Assembly (NCBI GenBank): GCA_963205265.1 | Contig: CAUJJI010000171.1 | Coordinates: 1-54,583 of the forward strand | Source: Pseudomonadota bacterium | GTDB lineage: Bacteria; Pseudomonadota; Alphaproteobacteria; Sphingomonadales; Sphingomonadaceae | Length of the DNA stretch: 54,583 nucleotides | Direction: 5' to 3' | Shown here: positions 35,036-43,698 of the stretch, one piece after another | How positions within the stretch are numbered: position 1 is the first letter of the stretch | How the letters are laid out: the number at the start of each line of letters is the position of its first letter | Position numbers and translations under genes: made by a program | The notes under the pieces: generated by a model | What the model was told of the DNA's origin: nothing | The model's input: the letters and a program-made list of their open reading frames with translations, nothing else | The model's database searches: none

Positions 35036-35707
35036 ATGTGGCAGCTTTACCAGTTCCCGATTTGCCCGTTCAGCCGCAAAGTCCGCCTGCTGATGAGCGA
35101 AAAGGGCATCGCCTACGAGCTCTGGCGCGAGAATCCCTGGGAAGGCCGCGAGGAATTCCTGATGATGAACGCCGCCGGCCGCACGCCGGTGCTGCACGAT
35201 CCCGAACGCGGCACCACGCTGTGCGACAGCCGGGCGATCTGCGAATATTTCGAGGAGACGGTCGACCGCAGCCCGCTGATCAACGGCACTGCCGCCAACC
35301 GCGCCGAGATCCGCCGCCTGATCGCCCTGTTCGACGAGAACTTCTTCGGCGACGTTTCCGGCCCCCTGCTGCACGAACGCATGAAGAAGCGGCTGGTGCT
35401 GCGGCAATCGCCCGATTCGCGCGTGCTGCGCGAGGCGATGAAGCTGGCGCACGAGCATCTCTATTACATCGACTACCTCGTCGATAACCGCCCCTGGCTG
35501 GCCGGCGCGACGATGAGCCTGGCCGATATCGCCGCCGCCGCGCAGATTTCCGTGGCCGACTACCTCGGCGGCATCGACTGGTCGTCGCACGAGCAGGCGC
35601 AAGGCTGGTACACCGCGATCAAGAGCCGCCCGAGCTTCCGCCCGCTGCTGTCCGAGCGGATGGAAGTGATCCAGCCGCCCAGCCACTACGCGGCGGTGGA
35701 TGTCTAG
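35036..35707 (+). CDS. Glutathione S-transferase family protein
   Basis: The 223-aa protein has a thioredoxin-like N-terminal domain with FPICPFSRKVRLLMSEKGI (a CPFS active-site motif as in beta/omega-type GSTs), the cis-Pro stretch GRTPVLHD, and a glutathione-contact pattern DSRAICEYFEE. A helical C-terminal domain follows (LADIAAAAQISVADYLG). It should bind glutathione in the cytoplasm; the substrate is unknown. No partner gene is obvious. It converges with the NDUFA9-like gene 57 bp away. Confidence 0.92.
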   Translation: MWQLYQFPICPFSRKVRLLMSEKGIAYELWRENPWEGREEFLMMNAAGRTPVLHDPERGTTLCDSRAICEYFEETVDRSPLINGTAANRAEIRRLIALFDENFFGDVSGPLLHERMKKRLVLRQSPDSRVLREAMKLAHEHLYYIDYLVDNRPWLAGATMSLADIAAAAQISVADYLGGIDWSSHEQAQGWYTAIKSRPSFRPLLSERMEVIQPPSHYAAVDV

Positions 35708-35764
35708 AGCCCGGGCCGAGGCGGTCGGAGCCGAGTCGAGCCCCCTCGCCTGGGACGAGGCCGT

Positions 35765-36721
35765 TTACCCCGCACCCACCTTGTCGCCGAACCGCCCGTG
35801 CTTGCGGAAGCGCACCATCCAGCGGTCGAGGAACAGGCCGAGCGGCCGCGGCGCAATGCCGAGCGCCTTCAGTCCCGGGGCTTTTGGCGCGGCGACGTTG
35901 CCGGCCTTGAGCAGCGCCCACTGGTCGCTCGAGATCGGCGTCCCCGGCAGCGCCGCGACGACCGCCGAGACCGCGTCCGGCAGCGGCACGAACAGCCGCT
36001 TGCGATGCTGCGCGGCGGCGATCCGCTCGTTCAGCGACAGCATGGTCAGCACTTCGGGCCCGGCGATCTCGTAGGTCTTGCCGGCATGGGCGGCCGGATC
36101 GCCAAGGATCCGGGCCACCGCCTCGGCGGCGTCGTCGACGAAGAGCGGCTGCAGCGGGGCTTCGGGCGCGAAGACCGGCAGCACCGGGAACAGCGAGATC
36201 AGGCCGGCGAACATGTTCACGAAGCTGTCGTCGGGGCCGAACAGGATCGACGGCCGCAGGATCGTCGCCTGGGGGAAGGCCGCGAGCACTGCGTCCTCGC
36301 CCTCGGCCTTGGTCCGCGCGTAGTCGGTCCGCGATTCGCCGTCGGCGCCGATCGCCGAGACATGGACGAAGGCCTGCACGCCCGCGGCGCGCGCCGCCTC
36401 GGCGATGCGGCCGGCGCCGCGGCCCTGGACGGCATCGAGGTCGCCGTCGAAGGCGCCGACGAGATTGACCACCGCGTCGGCGCCGGCCAGCGCCGCGCCG
36501 AGGCTGTCCGGCCGGGTCACGTCGCAGCGCACGAGCTGGACCTGCCCGAGCCCGCCGAGCGGCTTAATCCGGAAGGCGCGCTCGGGATGGCGGCTGGCGA
36601 TGCGCAGCCGCGCGCCGCGGCCGAGCAGCTCCTGCGCCAGGTGCCTGCCGAAGAACCCGCTACCGCCGAGCACGGTGACGAGCTTGCCGAAGAGTTCCTT
36701 GCCGTCCCTAGCCTGTGCCAT
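35765..36721 (-). CDS. NDUFA9-like NAD(P)-binding epimerase-fold protein
   Basis: The 318-aa atypical short-chain dehydrogenase has the NAD(P) motif VTVLGGSGFFGRHLAQELLGRG, DAVVNLVGAFDGDLDAVQGRG, the stretch HVSAIGADGESRTDYARTKAEGE (the usual Tyr-x3-Lys appears as YARTK), and ATILRPSILFGPDDSFVNMF. Alphaproteobacterial members of this group are annotated as complex I NDUFA9-like; a role with complex I is not shown here. The ATG at 36721 begins the fold. The gene lies divergent to the tRNA-Leu gene. Confidence 0.88.
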   Translation of the reverse strand: MAQARDGKELFGKLVTVLGGSGFFGRHLAQELLGRGARLRIASRHPERAFRIKPLGGLGQVQLVRCDVTRPDSLGAALAGADAVVNLVGAFDGDLDAVQGRGAGRIAEAARAAGVQAFVHVSAIGADGESRTDYARTKAEGEDAVLAAFPQATILRPSILFGPDDSFVNMFAGLISLFPVLPVFAPEAPLQPLFVDDAAEAVARILGDPAAHAGKTYEIAGPEVLTMLSLNERIAAAQHRKRLFVPLPDAVSAVVAALPGTPISSDQWALLKAGNVAAPKAPGLKALGIAPRPLGLFLDRWMVRFRKHGRFGDKVGAG

Positions 36722-36910
36722 GGGCCCTGCTTCCAATCGCAACCTAAGACCTGAGCGCGCCCCATTGCACGCAGTGGCCTTTGCGCACAATAGCCATGGA
36801 CCGGCCCGGCGAACAGTATGGGCCGAACGACGATCCCGAGTTGACAAACCCGCCGCCCCCCCGCTATCGGCGCGCTCCTACCCGACGCCCGCCCCGGCGA
36901 AGCGTCCCGT

Positions 36911-36997
36911 GCCCAGATGGCGGAATTGGTAGACGCACCGTCTTCAGGTGGCGGCGCTCGAAAGGGCGTGGAGGTTCGAGTCCTCTTCTGGGCACCA
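36911..36997 (+). tRNA. tRNA-Leu(CAG)
   Basis: The 87-nt gene has a 7-bp acceptor stem (GCCCAGA/TCTGGGC), the D-arm typical of leucine tRNAs (TGGCGGAATTGGTAGACGC), an anticodon arm CCGTC-TTCAGGT-GGCGG with anticodon CAG at 36945-36947, a long variable arm (class II tRNA), a T-arm with GTTCGAGTC, and an encoded CCA (36995-36997). It is followed by an integrase remnant, as at tRNA-borne islands. Confidence 0.97.
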
Positions 36998-37079
36998 CTT
37001 TCCTGTTCAGCGTTGGATGTCAGCGGTTGCAAAAACCGCTGATTTCTGCCAAAAATCTCCGCGACTAGACCGACAGCGT

Positions 37080-37262
37080 CCGCCGTTGATCGCCATGGGG
37101 AAATCACCAATCGCCGAGATTTCGCCTCAGGAGCTGCTGGCCGCGCTGAAGAAAATTGAAGCCGCAGGTCACCGCGAGACCGCACGCCGGCTCCGTTCCT
37201 TCGCCAGTAGGGTCTTCCGGATTAGCGAAACGGGCGACAGAAATTACGCATTTCGTCGCTGA
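37080..37262 (+). pseudogene. Remnant of a tyrosine integrase (P4-type)
   Basis: About 60 codons read as the middle of a prophage/island integrase: PPLIAMGKSPIAEISPQELL, then LKKIEAAGHRETARRLRSFASRVFR, which corresponds to the core-binding domain (usual text is like GKRPIAEI...LLAVLRKIEARG...ETARRLRS). The N-terminal arm and the whole catalytic domain (Arg, His, Tyr) are missing, and the frame runs into an epoxide-hydrolase gene on the other strand. Its place 83 bp after tRNA-Leu fits an island integrase now lost. Confidence 0.75.
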
Positions 37263-38358
37263 AAACCGCGGGCTGTTCCATCGCTGCGAAATGCCCGCCT
37301 TGGGGCAATTCGTTCCAGTACACGAGATTGGTATAACGCTCGGCTACCATCCTGCGCGAGGGCCGCAGTATTTCCTTTGCGAAGATGCTGCAGCCGGTCG
37401 GCAGGGCGATCTTGCGCTGGTCGGAGAAAGAGGCGGCAGCGCTGCGCCAATAGAGCCTGGCCGACGACGCCCCCGTCTGCGGCAGCCAATAGAGCATGAT
37501 GTTGTCCAGCAGGGCGTCCCAGCCGAAACTCGCCTCGGGTGTACCGGGGCAATCGCCCCAGGCCTTCATCTTCTCATAGATCCACATCGCCTGCCCGATC
37601 GGTGAATCGGTGAGCGCATAGCCGATCGTTTGCGGGCGGGTGCCTTGCAACAAGGAATAACCGGTGCCGGTCGTTGTGAAATCGGCATGATCCTGCGCCG
37701 CTTTTTGTTCGGCGGGCGTCAGGCCGGGCGTGCCGGGCGGCGGCGGATAGGCCAGCGGCATGTTGAGATGAATAGCCACGCATTCGGGCGGCTGCCGGAG
37801 CGCCAGTTCGGTGGTAATCGCGGCCCCCCAATCGCCGCCCTGCGCCACGAAACGGGAATAGCCCAATCGACGCATCAGCGTGGTCCATGCTTCCGCGATA
37901 TGGCTCACGCCCCAGTTCTGATCGCTGGGCCGATCCGAAAATCCGTACCCGGGGATCGACGGGATCACGAGATCAAAGGCATCCTGGGCCTGGCCGCCGT
38001 GCGCGCAGGGATTGGTCAGCGCCCCGATGACGTTGAGGAATTCGATGATCGAACCGGGCCAGCCATGCGTCAGCAACAAGGGCAGAGCATTCGCTTCAGG
38101 CGACCTGACATGCAGGAAATGAATGTCCAGCCCGTCGATTTCGGTCTTGAACTGTCCGACGCTGTTGAGCATGCGTTCGCAACGGCGCCAATCATAGTGG
38201 TCCCGCCAATAGGAACACAATGCTTTGGCCTGCTCCAGGGGAACGCCCTGCGACCAGTCGTCAACCGTTTCCTTCTCGGGCCAACGGACCTGCGATAACC
38301 GGCAACGCAACGCCTCCAGATCGTCGTCCGCAACAGACAGCGTGAACGGCCTTATCAT
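37222..38358 (-). CDS. Epoxide hydrolase (EHN domain, alpha/beta hydrolase)
   Basis: The 378-aa enzyme opens epoxides to diols. The N-terminal EHN domain (about 2-110: IRPFTLSVADDDLEALRCRL, VRWPEKETVDDWSQGVP) is followed by LLLTHGWPGSIIEF, the nucleophile Asp176 in QGGDWGAAI, and His356 in QGGHFAAMEQP. GGGGAGG lies 7 bp before the ATG at 38358. Base composition is less GC-rich than in flanking core genes, which fits transfer. Its 3' end runs into the integrase remnant. The substrate is unknown. Confidence 0.92.
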   Translation of the reverse strand: MIRPFTLSVADDDLEALRCRLSQVRWPEKETVDDWSQGVPLEQAKALCSYWRDHYDWRRCERMLNSVGQFKTEIDGLDIHFLHVRSPEANALPLLLTHGWPGSIIEFLNVIGALTNPCAHGGQAQDAFDLVIPSIPGYGFSDRPSDQNWGVSHIAEAWTTLMRRLGYSRFVAQGGDWGAAITTELALRQPPECVAIHLNMPLAYPPPPGTPGLTPAEQKAAQDHADFTTTGTGYSLLQGTRPQTIGYALTDSPIGQAMWIYEKMKAWGDCPGTPEASFGWDALLDNIMLYWLPQTGASSARLYWRSAAASFSDQRKIALPTGCSIFAKEILRPSRRMVAERYTNLVYWNELPQGGHFAAMEQPAVFSDEMRNFCRPFR

Positions 38359-38702
38359 CCGTGCCTCCCCATTTCGGGTTTTCTTGCCCAGTTCCATCGC
38401 GATGGCCATGACTTTGCGGCTAGCCAGCATCTGAGGCAGCATCGACTTCAACTACAGGCAGATTTCTTGCGTCGTCCCCTTGCGCAAACTGCATCGACGA
38501 CTCGCATCCCATAGGGTCCATGCACGCGCCGATCGAGCAGGACCTGACCGGCGGCGCGAGCCTGGACCGATCCCACCCATGAGCCGTTTATTGTCCCAGC
38601 CTGCCATCCAGCTTGAAAGGGGCGGCCTTGCTGTTGGGCCTGGCTCAGCGATGCATTACGCTACCGATCAAGACGAACATCGCCCTTGGAGAGGATGCTG
38701 CC
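38359..38702. other. 344-bp divergent promoter region
   Basis: No gene is visible. It separates the divergent epoxide hydrolase and BKACE-type genes and should hold both promoters. GGAGAGGA at the right end is the ribosome site for the gene starting at 38703. I see no clear operator. Confidence 0.5.
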
Positions 38703-39671
38703 ATGTCGAGCACAGAAACGCCGGTCATCATCGAGGCTGCCGTCTCGCTGGAAAAGGCGGGTGGCATCGAGGTTTTGGTGAACAGCTCTCCGACCTCGAC
38801 CGGAGGATCCACAGGTTCAGGCATCAGCGAGCGGAGCCTGTATGGGCCGACGCTGGCGGGTGCGCGCGCATCGCTGGACGCGGGGGCGTCTATCATTCAC
38901 CACCACCAGGACATCGACCTGCCCATGGACCAGCAGGTCGCGCAGGTCGTCCGGATCAATCAGGACATACTCGCCACCCATCCGCACGCGCTGATCTACC
39001 CTGCGCCGCTGCTGACGGGGACGACCCATGCCGAAGTCCACCAGCATTACCCGGCGCTTGCGCAAGCCGGTTGCCTGACCATGATCGCGGTCGAGTTGGG
39101 GCGCACCGTCTTCGCCGTCATGGACGAGACGGGGCTTCCCAGCAATTCATGGGTCAATGGCCAGACCTATTCCGAAGCGCATGATCTGGTGATGTTTGCC
39201 AACAAGCACCAGGCGCCGCTTGCTCTGGGCATCTACACGCCGTCCATGTGCTACTGGATCCGTGAATATGCCCAGCGCGGCTTGCTGCCCAAGGGCACGA
39301 TGGTAAAGATCTGGTTCGGCGGGCGCTACAAGGTCTGGACGGACAGGGAGCCTACGGTGCGCAATGCCCTTGCCCCCACGGTCAAGGCGTTGGACGCCTA
39401 TCTGGAGGCGCTGGAGGGCGTTGATCTGCCCTGGCTGATCGCTACCCAGGGGGACAATGTCCTCGACACGCCGGTGGCCCGCTATGCGCTGGAAAAGGGC
39501 GGGCATATTCGCGTCGGCGAAGAAGACATCAGCGGAACCACCCAATTGCGCAACAGCGAACTCGTCGAAGCAGCGATCGAAATGGCAAGAGCCGTGGGGC
39601 GGCCCGTCGTCAGCGGGGCCGAGGCACGAAAATTCCTCGGCGTGAAGGAACGCAGTCCCCAACCGGCGTGA
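38703..39671 (+). CDS. BKACE-family (DUF849) beta-keto acid cleavage enzyme
   Basis: The 322-aa TIM-barrel protein resembles 3-keto-5-aminohexanoate cleavage enzymes, which split a beta-keto acid with acetyl-CoA using a metal. Visible are the His-rich strand ASIIHHHQDIDLP, the substrate-side stretch AVELGRTVFAVMDETGLPSNSW, and the C-terminal GGHIRVGEEDISG, typical of the family (usually GGxxRVGLED). The motif HHHQD is unusual, as most members have a His-x-His-x-Arg pattern, so the substrate may differ. GGAGAGGA precedes the ATG at 38703. It is divergent from the epoxide hydrolase. Confidence 0.85.
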   Translation: MSSTETPVIIEAAVSLEKAGGIEVLVNSSPTSTGGSTGSGISERSLYGPTLAGARASLDAGASIIHHHQDIDLPMDQQVAQVVRINQDILATHPHALIYPAPLLTGTTHAEVHQHYPALAQAGCLTMIAVELGRTVFAVMDETGLPSNSWVNGQTYSEAHDLVMFANKHQAPLALGIYTPSMCYWIREYAQRGLLPKGTMVKIWFGGRYKVWTDREPTVRNALAPTVKALDAYLEALEGVDLPWLIATQGDNVLDTPVARYALEKGGHIRVGEEDISGTTQLRNSELVEAAIEMARAVGRPVVSGAEARKFLGVKERSPQPA

Positions 39672-39736
39672 TCCGGGCTCGATGCCGGACGCCACAGCCC
39701 GCCGCCGGCCGCGCGGACGGAGAGGCCGAGGACGCT

Positions 39737-40801
39737 TTACCCCTGCTGCCCGAACCATCGCCGCTCGAACCACAAGGCCAGGTTGACCAGCGCGATGAGC
39801 GCGGGAACTTCGATCAGCGGTCCTATGACCGCGGCAAAGGCTACCGGCGATGCCAGTCCGAACGCGGCGATCGCTACCGCGATCGCCAGTTCGAAGTTGT
39901 TTGAAGCCGCCGTGAAGGCAAGCGCTGCCGTGCGCGGATAGCCCGCGCCGATGGCCCGCCCGCAGGCAAAGGCCAGCACGAACATGACGACGAAGAACAA
40001 GACCAGCGGCACGCCGATCCGCAGTGCGTCGAGCGGCAAGGCAAGGATTTCCCCGCCTTTCAGGCTGAACATGGCGACGATGGTGAAAAGCAGTGCGACC
40101 AGCGTCATCGGTCCGATGGCGGGGAGGAACTGGCCTTCGTACCACTCCGCTCCGCGCGCCTTGATCAGCGTCCGGCGCACGAGGAAGCCGGCCAGGAACG
40201 GGACCCCGAGGTAGGTCAGCACCGCCTTGGCGATCGTGCCGAAGTCGATGTTTACGACATGCGATTCCAGACCGAAGACGGGCGGCAGCACGGTCAGGTA
40301 GAACCACGCATAGGGTACGTAGAACACGATCTGGAACAGCGAGTTGAACGCGACAAGGCCGGTGACATATTCGGCGCTACCCTTGGCCAGCTGGTTCCAC
40401 ACCAGCACCATGGCGATGCACGGCGCGATGCCGATCAGGATGAGGCCGGTGAAATATCCCGGCTCGTTCGGGAGCAGCAGCGCCGCGAGCGCGAACATGA
40501 ACGCAGGCGCGACGATCCAGCACAGCACGAACGACAGGGCGAGCACTTTGCCGTCGCGAAACACTTGCCCCAGTTCCTCGTAGCGGACCTTGGCCAGAGG
40601 CGGGAACATCATCAGGATCAGGCCGATGGCGATGGGTATGCTGGTCGACCCGACCGACATGGCCCCCAGCGCCTTGGGTACGGCGGGGACCAGCGAACCC
40701 AGCGCGATACCCAGCGCCATCGCCGCGAATATCCACACCGTCAGGTAGCGGTCCAGGAAAGATAGGCGCTGGTGCGGCGCGTTCATTGCCAACGTAGCCA
40801 T
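39737..40801 (-). CDS. acr3: ACR3-family arsenite efflux transporter
   Basis: The 354-aa protein has ten predicted membrane helices. It begins [20 protein letters not shown] and contains [23 protein letters not shown], the conserved Cys stretch of Acr3, and [21 protein letters not shown]. It exports arsenite. It is the last gene of arsR-arsI-arsC-acr3, and its ATG overlaps the arsC stop by one base (TGATG). Confidence 0.95.
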   Translation of the reverse strand: MATLAMNAPHQRLSFLDRYLTVWIFAAMALGIALGSLVPAVPKALGAMSVGSTSIPIAIGLILMMFPPLAKVRYEELGQVFRDGKVLALSFVLCWIVAPAFMFALAALLLPNEPGYFTGLILIGIAPCIAMVLVWNQLAKGSAEYVTGLVAFNSLFQIVFYVPYAWFYLTVLPPVFGLESHVVNIDFGTIAKAVLTYLGVPFLAGFLVRRTLIKARGAEWYEGQFLPAIGPMTLVALLFTIVAMFSLKGGEILALPLDALRIGVPLVLFFVVMFVLAFACGRAIGAGYPRTAALAFTAASNNFELAIAVAIAAFGLASPVAFAAVIGPLIEVPALIALVNLALWFERRWFGQQG

Positions 40802-41307
40802 CAGGCGGCTCCTTCCATCTGCCCAATGCGGGCCAGTTCGCTTGCAAGGGCCTTGCGGTCCATCGTCTCGAACGGCAAGTCGAGAAACGCGCGAACCCGC
40901 TGCTCCAGCCAGCGCCAGATCTGCTCGAACGCGGCATCGACCTCGGCTTCGGTACCTATCACGTCGGCCGGATCGGGGAGGCCCCAGTGCGCCTTCAGCG
41001 GCGCGCCCATGAACACCGGACAGGCTTCACCTGCCGCGTTGCCGCAGACGGTGATCGCCAGATCGACCGGCGGGGCAGCAGGGCCGGTAAACTCGTTCCA
41101 GCTTTTCGAGCGGAACTGCGCCGTGTCGATCCCCTTGCGCGCCAGCAGTCGCAGCGTGCCGGCGTGCGGCACTCCCTTCGGCTTGCTCCCGGCGCTATGA
41201 CTGGCGATCCGTCCTGCGCCCAGCTGTCGGAAGATCGCTTCTCCCAGGATCGAGCGGGCGGAATTGCCGGTGCACAGCACCAGCACGCTGAATGGCCGGT
41301 CGGTCAT
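40801..41307 (-). CDS. arsC: Arsenate reductase, low-molecular-weight phosphatase type
   Basis: The 168-aa enzyme reduces arsenate to arsenite for export by Acr3. The phosphatase-like loop LCTGNSARS holds Cys12; Cys88 and Cys96 ([12 protein letters not shown]) complete the three-cysteine relay of thioredoxin-linked ArsC. The C-terminus extends about 35 residues beyond the short classic form ([20 protein letters not shown]). It lies 9 bp after arsI. Confidence 0.93.
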   Translation of the reverse strand: MTDRPFSVLVLCTGNSARSILGEAIFRQLGAGRIASHSAGSKPKGVPHAGTLRLLARKGIDTAQFRSKSWNEFTGPAAPPVDLAITVCGNAAGEACPVFMGAPLKAHWGLPDPADVIGTEAEVDAAFEQIWRWLEQRVRAFLDLPFETMDRKALASELARIGQMEGAA

Positions 41308-41316
41308 GGAGCGCTC

Positions 41317-41790
41317 TCAGCAGCAGGAAGTCTTGGCCGTCGCTGCCACCGGCGGCGCGCAGCAGGCATTGGCGGCGGCCTTGTCGGAGGCGAGGCCGGC
41401 GAAGTCCGGGACCACGCCGTAGTCCGTGCTTGCGCCGGTCGTGAGGAAAGCTTCCCACACCACGCCGTCCGGGTCGGCGATCCAGCTCTTCTCCGACCGG
41501 GCGTAGCAACAGGTCGTCGCGCCTTCTTCCATGACCGGTCCCTTGGCGGCTTTCAGGCGGCCGTAGATTTCCGCGAGTTCAGCCTCGTCTTCGACCTGGA
41601 AGCCAAGATGCTCGACCCCTTTTTCGGCCCCGCTCTTCTGGGAGATCGCAAAGTTGATGCGCGGGTCGTCAAGCATCCACTTGGCGTAGTCGGATTTCGT
41701 AACCGTGGGCTCGGCGCCGAACAGGCCGGCGTAGAAGGCGATCGAGGCATCGAGGTCGGCGACCCCGACGTGGACATGGAAACGCTTCAT
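41317..41790 (-). CDS. arsI: ArsI-type C-As lyase (CadI family)
   Basis: The 157-aa VOC enzyme of the ArsI/CadI family breaks the carbon-arsenic bond of trivalent organoarsenicals. Metal ligands His5, His61 and Glu113 and the vicinal cysteines Cys94-Cys95 (TTCCYARSEKSW) are present. The C-terminal tail has further cysteines (NACCAPP and a final SCC), which may bind arsenic. Its ATG overlaps the arsR stop by 4 bp. The set extends the operon from inorganic to methylated or aromatic arsenic. Confidence 0.9.
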   Translation of the reverse strand: MKRFHVHVGVADLDASIAFYAGLFGAEPTVTKSDYAKWMLDDPRINFAISQKSGAEKGVEHLGFQVEDEAELAEIYGRLKAAKGPVMEEGATTCCYARSEKSWIADPDGVVWEAFLTTGASTDYGVVPDFAGLASDKAAANACCAPPVAATAKTSCC

Positions 41791-42137
41791 GCGACATCCT
41801 TTGCTTCGGAAACGGGAGGGCTACAGTCGGCTGCCGGCACGCAAGCCGCACCGCCGCAGCAGTTTTCGGTCAAGTAAGCCATCAGGCAATTCATCGCGGC
41901 GTAGTCTGCCGAGTAGATGATCGAGCGGCTCTGCCGCCGCTGCGCCACAAGACCGGCGTTGGCGAGCTGCGCGAGATGAAAGCTCATCGACGAGGCGGGG
42001 ACCCCGATCGCTTCAGCCAATGCGCCGGCGGGCATGCCCTCCGGCCCGGCCTGGACGAGAAGGCGGAATACCGCCAGGCGGTGTTCCTGAGCCAATGCCC
42101 CCAATGCGCGGATGACCGATCCAGCTTGCAATGCCAT
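41787..42137 (-). CDS. arsR: ArsR/SmtB-family arsenic-responsive repressor
   Basis: The 116-aa winged-helix repressor has ALGALAQEHRLAVFRLLVQA and the recognition helix VPASSMSFHLAQLANAGLV. It lacks the classic ELCVCDL site; instead Cys93, Cys94, Cys99 and Cys105 cluster at the C-terminus, resembling the type known from Acidithiobacillus ArsR. It heads the ars operon. ATTCGAAT at about 42147-42154, just upstream, could be its operator. Confidence 0.92.
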   Translation of the reverse strand: MALQAGSVIRALGALAQEHRLAVFRLLVQAGPEGMPAGALAEAIGVPASSMSFHLAQLANAGLVAQRRQSRSIIYSADYAAMNCLMAYLTENCCGGAACVPAADCSPPVSEAKDVA

Positions 42138-42248
42138 ATTCCTATAATTCGAATAATGTTGAAATAACGTCCCGGACACGCTTGTCAATCCGCTTTGGAC
42201 GATCGGCACCCCCCTGGGGTGCTCGCTGCATTCCGCGAGGATCTGGGG

Positions 42249-42277
42249 TATATAACCATTTAGGTTCGTATTGTCAA
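42249..42277 (-). promoter_or_regulatory. Near-consensus sigma-70 promoter, twin of 28239-28267
   Basis: On the minus strand, TTGACA (42277-42272), 17 bp, TATATA (42254-42249). The spacer has the imperfect inverted repeat AACCT-AAA-TGGTT, at the same place as in the twin. It points to arsR, 112 bp away, but a hairpin (GCACCCC-CCT-GGGGTGC, near 42208-42224) and arsR's own promoter region lie between. Confidence 0.6.
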
Positions 42278-42284
42278 GCTTCTT

Positions 42285-42313
42285 CGTCGTCCCGGGTCAA
42301 GCCCGGGACGACG
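42285..42313. repeat. Short palindromic repeat C, copy 2
   Basis: CGTCGTCCCGGG and CCCGGGACGACG form perfect 12-bp arms around TCAAG. It lies beside the promoter at 42249-42277 and the probable right edge of the accessory region. Confidence 0.8.
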
Positions 42314-42366
42314 ATATGCGCACCGTTGCGATTGCATTGGCGCGACGAAATCCCCAATCTAGGGCA

Positions 42367-43107
42367 ATGACCGCCACGCGCCTGTTCACTCGCGCCATCG
42401 TCCGTATCGCGCCCAGGGACCAGGCGGCCGACGGCGCCGGCGATGTCGTCGAATTCCTCCAGGGCCTCGTCACCAACGATATCGCCCATGCCCTGCCGGT
42501 CTGGGCGGGACTGCTGACGCCGCAGGGCAAGGCCTTGTTCGATTTCATCGTCTGGCCGAGCGGCAGCGACCTGCTGCTCGACTGCGAGGCCGAGGCCGCC
42601 GACGCGCTGGTGAAGCGGCTGTCGATCTATCGCCTGCGCCGGGCGATCGAGATCGCGCGCGACGCGTGCCTTGCCGTCCACTGGCGCCCGCATGCCGGCG
42701 ACGGCGCCGCCGCCGACCCCCGGCTGCCGGCGCTGGGCGAACGCTGGATCGCCCCGGTGGAGACCGGCGACGAGAGCGCCGACGAGGAATGGCGCGCGCA
42801 TCGCCTGGGGCTCGGCGTCTGCGAGGGCCGGGCCGAGCTGGGCGACGGCGAGACGCTGTGGCTGGAGTGCAACGCGGTGGAACTGCACGGCGTCAGCTTC
42901 AGCAAGGGCTGCTATATCGGCCAGGAGAACACCGCGCGGATGAACTGGCGGCAGAAGGTCAACCGCCGGCTGCTGGTCGTGCCGCTGGACCGGTCCGATC
43001 CTGCCCGGCAGCGCATCGCCTATCCGGAATTCGGCCTCGCGGTCGATCACCTGCGGGTGGAGGACATCGACCCGCAGCTGCTGCCGGCATGGCTGGGCGA
43101 CAGCTGA
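42367..43107 (+). CDS. ygfZ: Folate-binding Fe-S cluster repair protein YgfZ-like
   Basis: The 246-aa protein is related to GcvT. It carries the YgfZ signature KGCYIGQENTARM with its conserved cysteine, and an N-terminal part FLQGLVTNDIAHALPVWAGLLTPQGK. YgfZ uses folate to support assembly or repair of some Fe-S enzymes. The ATG at 42367 was chosen at the start of the fold. It marks the return to core genome. Confidence 0.93.
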   Translation: MTATRLFTRAIVRIAPRDQAADGAGDVVEFLQGLVTNDIAHALPVWAGLLTPQGKALFDFIVWPSGSDLLLDCEAEAADALVKRLSIYRLRRAIEIARDACLAVHWRPHAGDGAAADPRLPALGERWIAPVETGDESADEEWRAHRLGLGVCEGRAELGDGETLWLECNAVELHGVSFSKGCYIGQENTARMNWRQKVNRRLLVVPLDRSDPARQRIAYPEFGLAVDHLRVEDIDPQLLPAWLGDS

Positions 43108-43131
43108 TCCCGGCGCCAGCCGGGGCCCCGC

Positions 43132-43698
43132 TCACGCCGCGCGCATGACCCTGGCGTCGTTCCCGCCGTCGTCGCCGCAGCCGCCCGGGGCATCGAGCTC
43201 GAGCGCATAGGTCATGGCCAGCGCCACGCCTTGCCGGCCGGCGCTGTAGCGGACGCGGCGATCGCCGCTCGGGCAGAAGCCGACCTTGCGCAGCACCCGG
43301 CCCGAAGCCGGATTGTCGACGAAGTGGCTCGCCACCAGGCGCCGGTGGCCGATCGCGCGAGCCTGGCTCAGCACGGCGCGCGCCGCTTCGGTGGCATAGC
43401 CCTGGCCCCAGTGGGCGCGGCCGATCCAGTAGCCGAGCTCGACCTCCTCGCCGCTGCGGCTGAGACCGATGCTGCCGATCAGCCTGGCCCCTTCCGCCGT
43501 GGGAAGCGTGACCAGGAAACGCGGCAGCAGCCGCTCCTGCGGGAGCAGGGCGAAGGCGCGCGCATCGTCGGCGGTATAGGGCCACGGCGCCGAGGCGAGG
43601 TTGCGCACCACGCCTTCGTCGTCGATCGCGGACAGCAGGTCGCTCCAGTCTTCGGGCCAGACCGGGCGCAGGAACAGCCTCTCGCTGCGGATGAACAT
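43132..43698 (-). CDS. GNAT-family N-acetyltransferase
   Basis: The 188-aa protein of the RimJ/RimL-like group has IRSERLFLRPVWPEDWSDL at the N-terminus, the acetyl-CoA loop in YWIGRAHWGQGYATEAARAVL and VDNPASGRVLRKVGF. The ATG at 43698 is preferred because GGAG is 7 bp away; an ATG at 43704 is too close to it. The acceptor is unknown. It converges with ygfZ. Confidence 0.9.
   Translation of the reverse strand: MFIRSERLFLRPVWPEDWSDLLSAIDDEGVVRNLASAPWPYTADDARAFALLPQERLLPRFLVTLPTAEGARLIGSIGLSRSGEEVELGYWIGRAHWGQGYATEAARAVLSQARAIGHRRLVASHFVDNPASGRVLRKVGFCPSGDRRVRYSAGRQGVALAMTYALELDAPGGCGDDGGNDARVMRAA

Noticed and set aside
37657..37680. GGAATAA followed by CGTTG, as in the ECF promoters
   Set aside because: The spacer is only 11 bp and the site lies inside the epoxide hydrolase gene, so it does not fit the 14-15 bp rule.
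42140..42315. Second copy of the tRNA-Leu 3' end as right attachment site
   Set aside because: I looked for the TCTTCTGGGCACCA end near the right border of the accessory region and did not find it.
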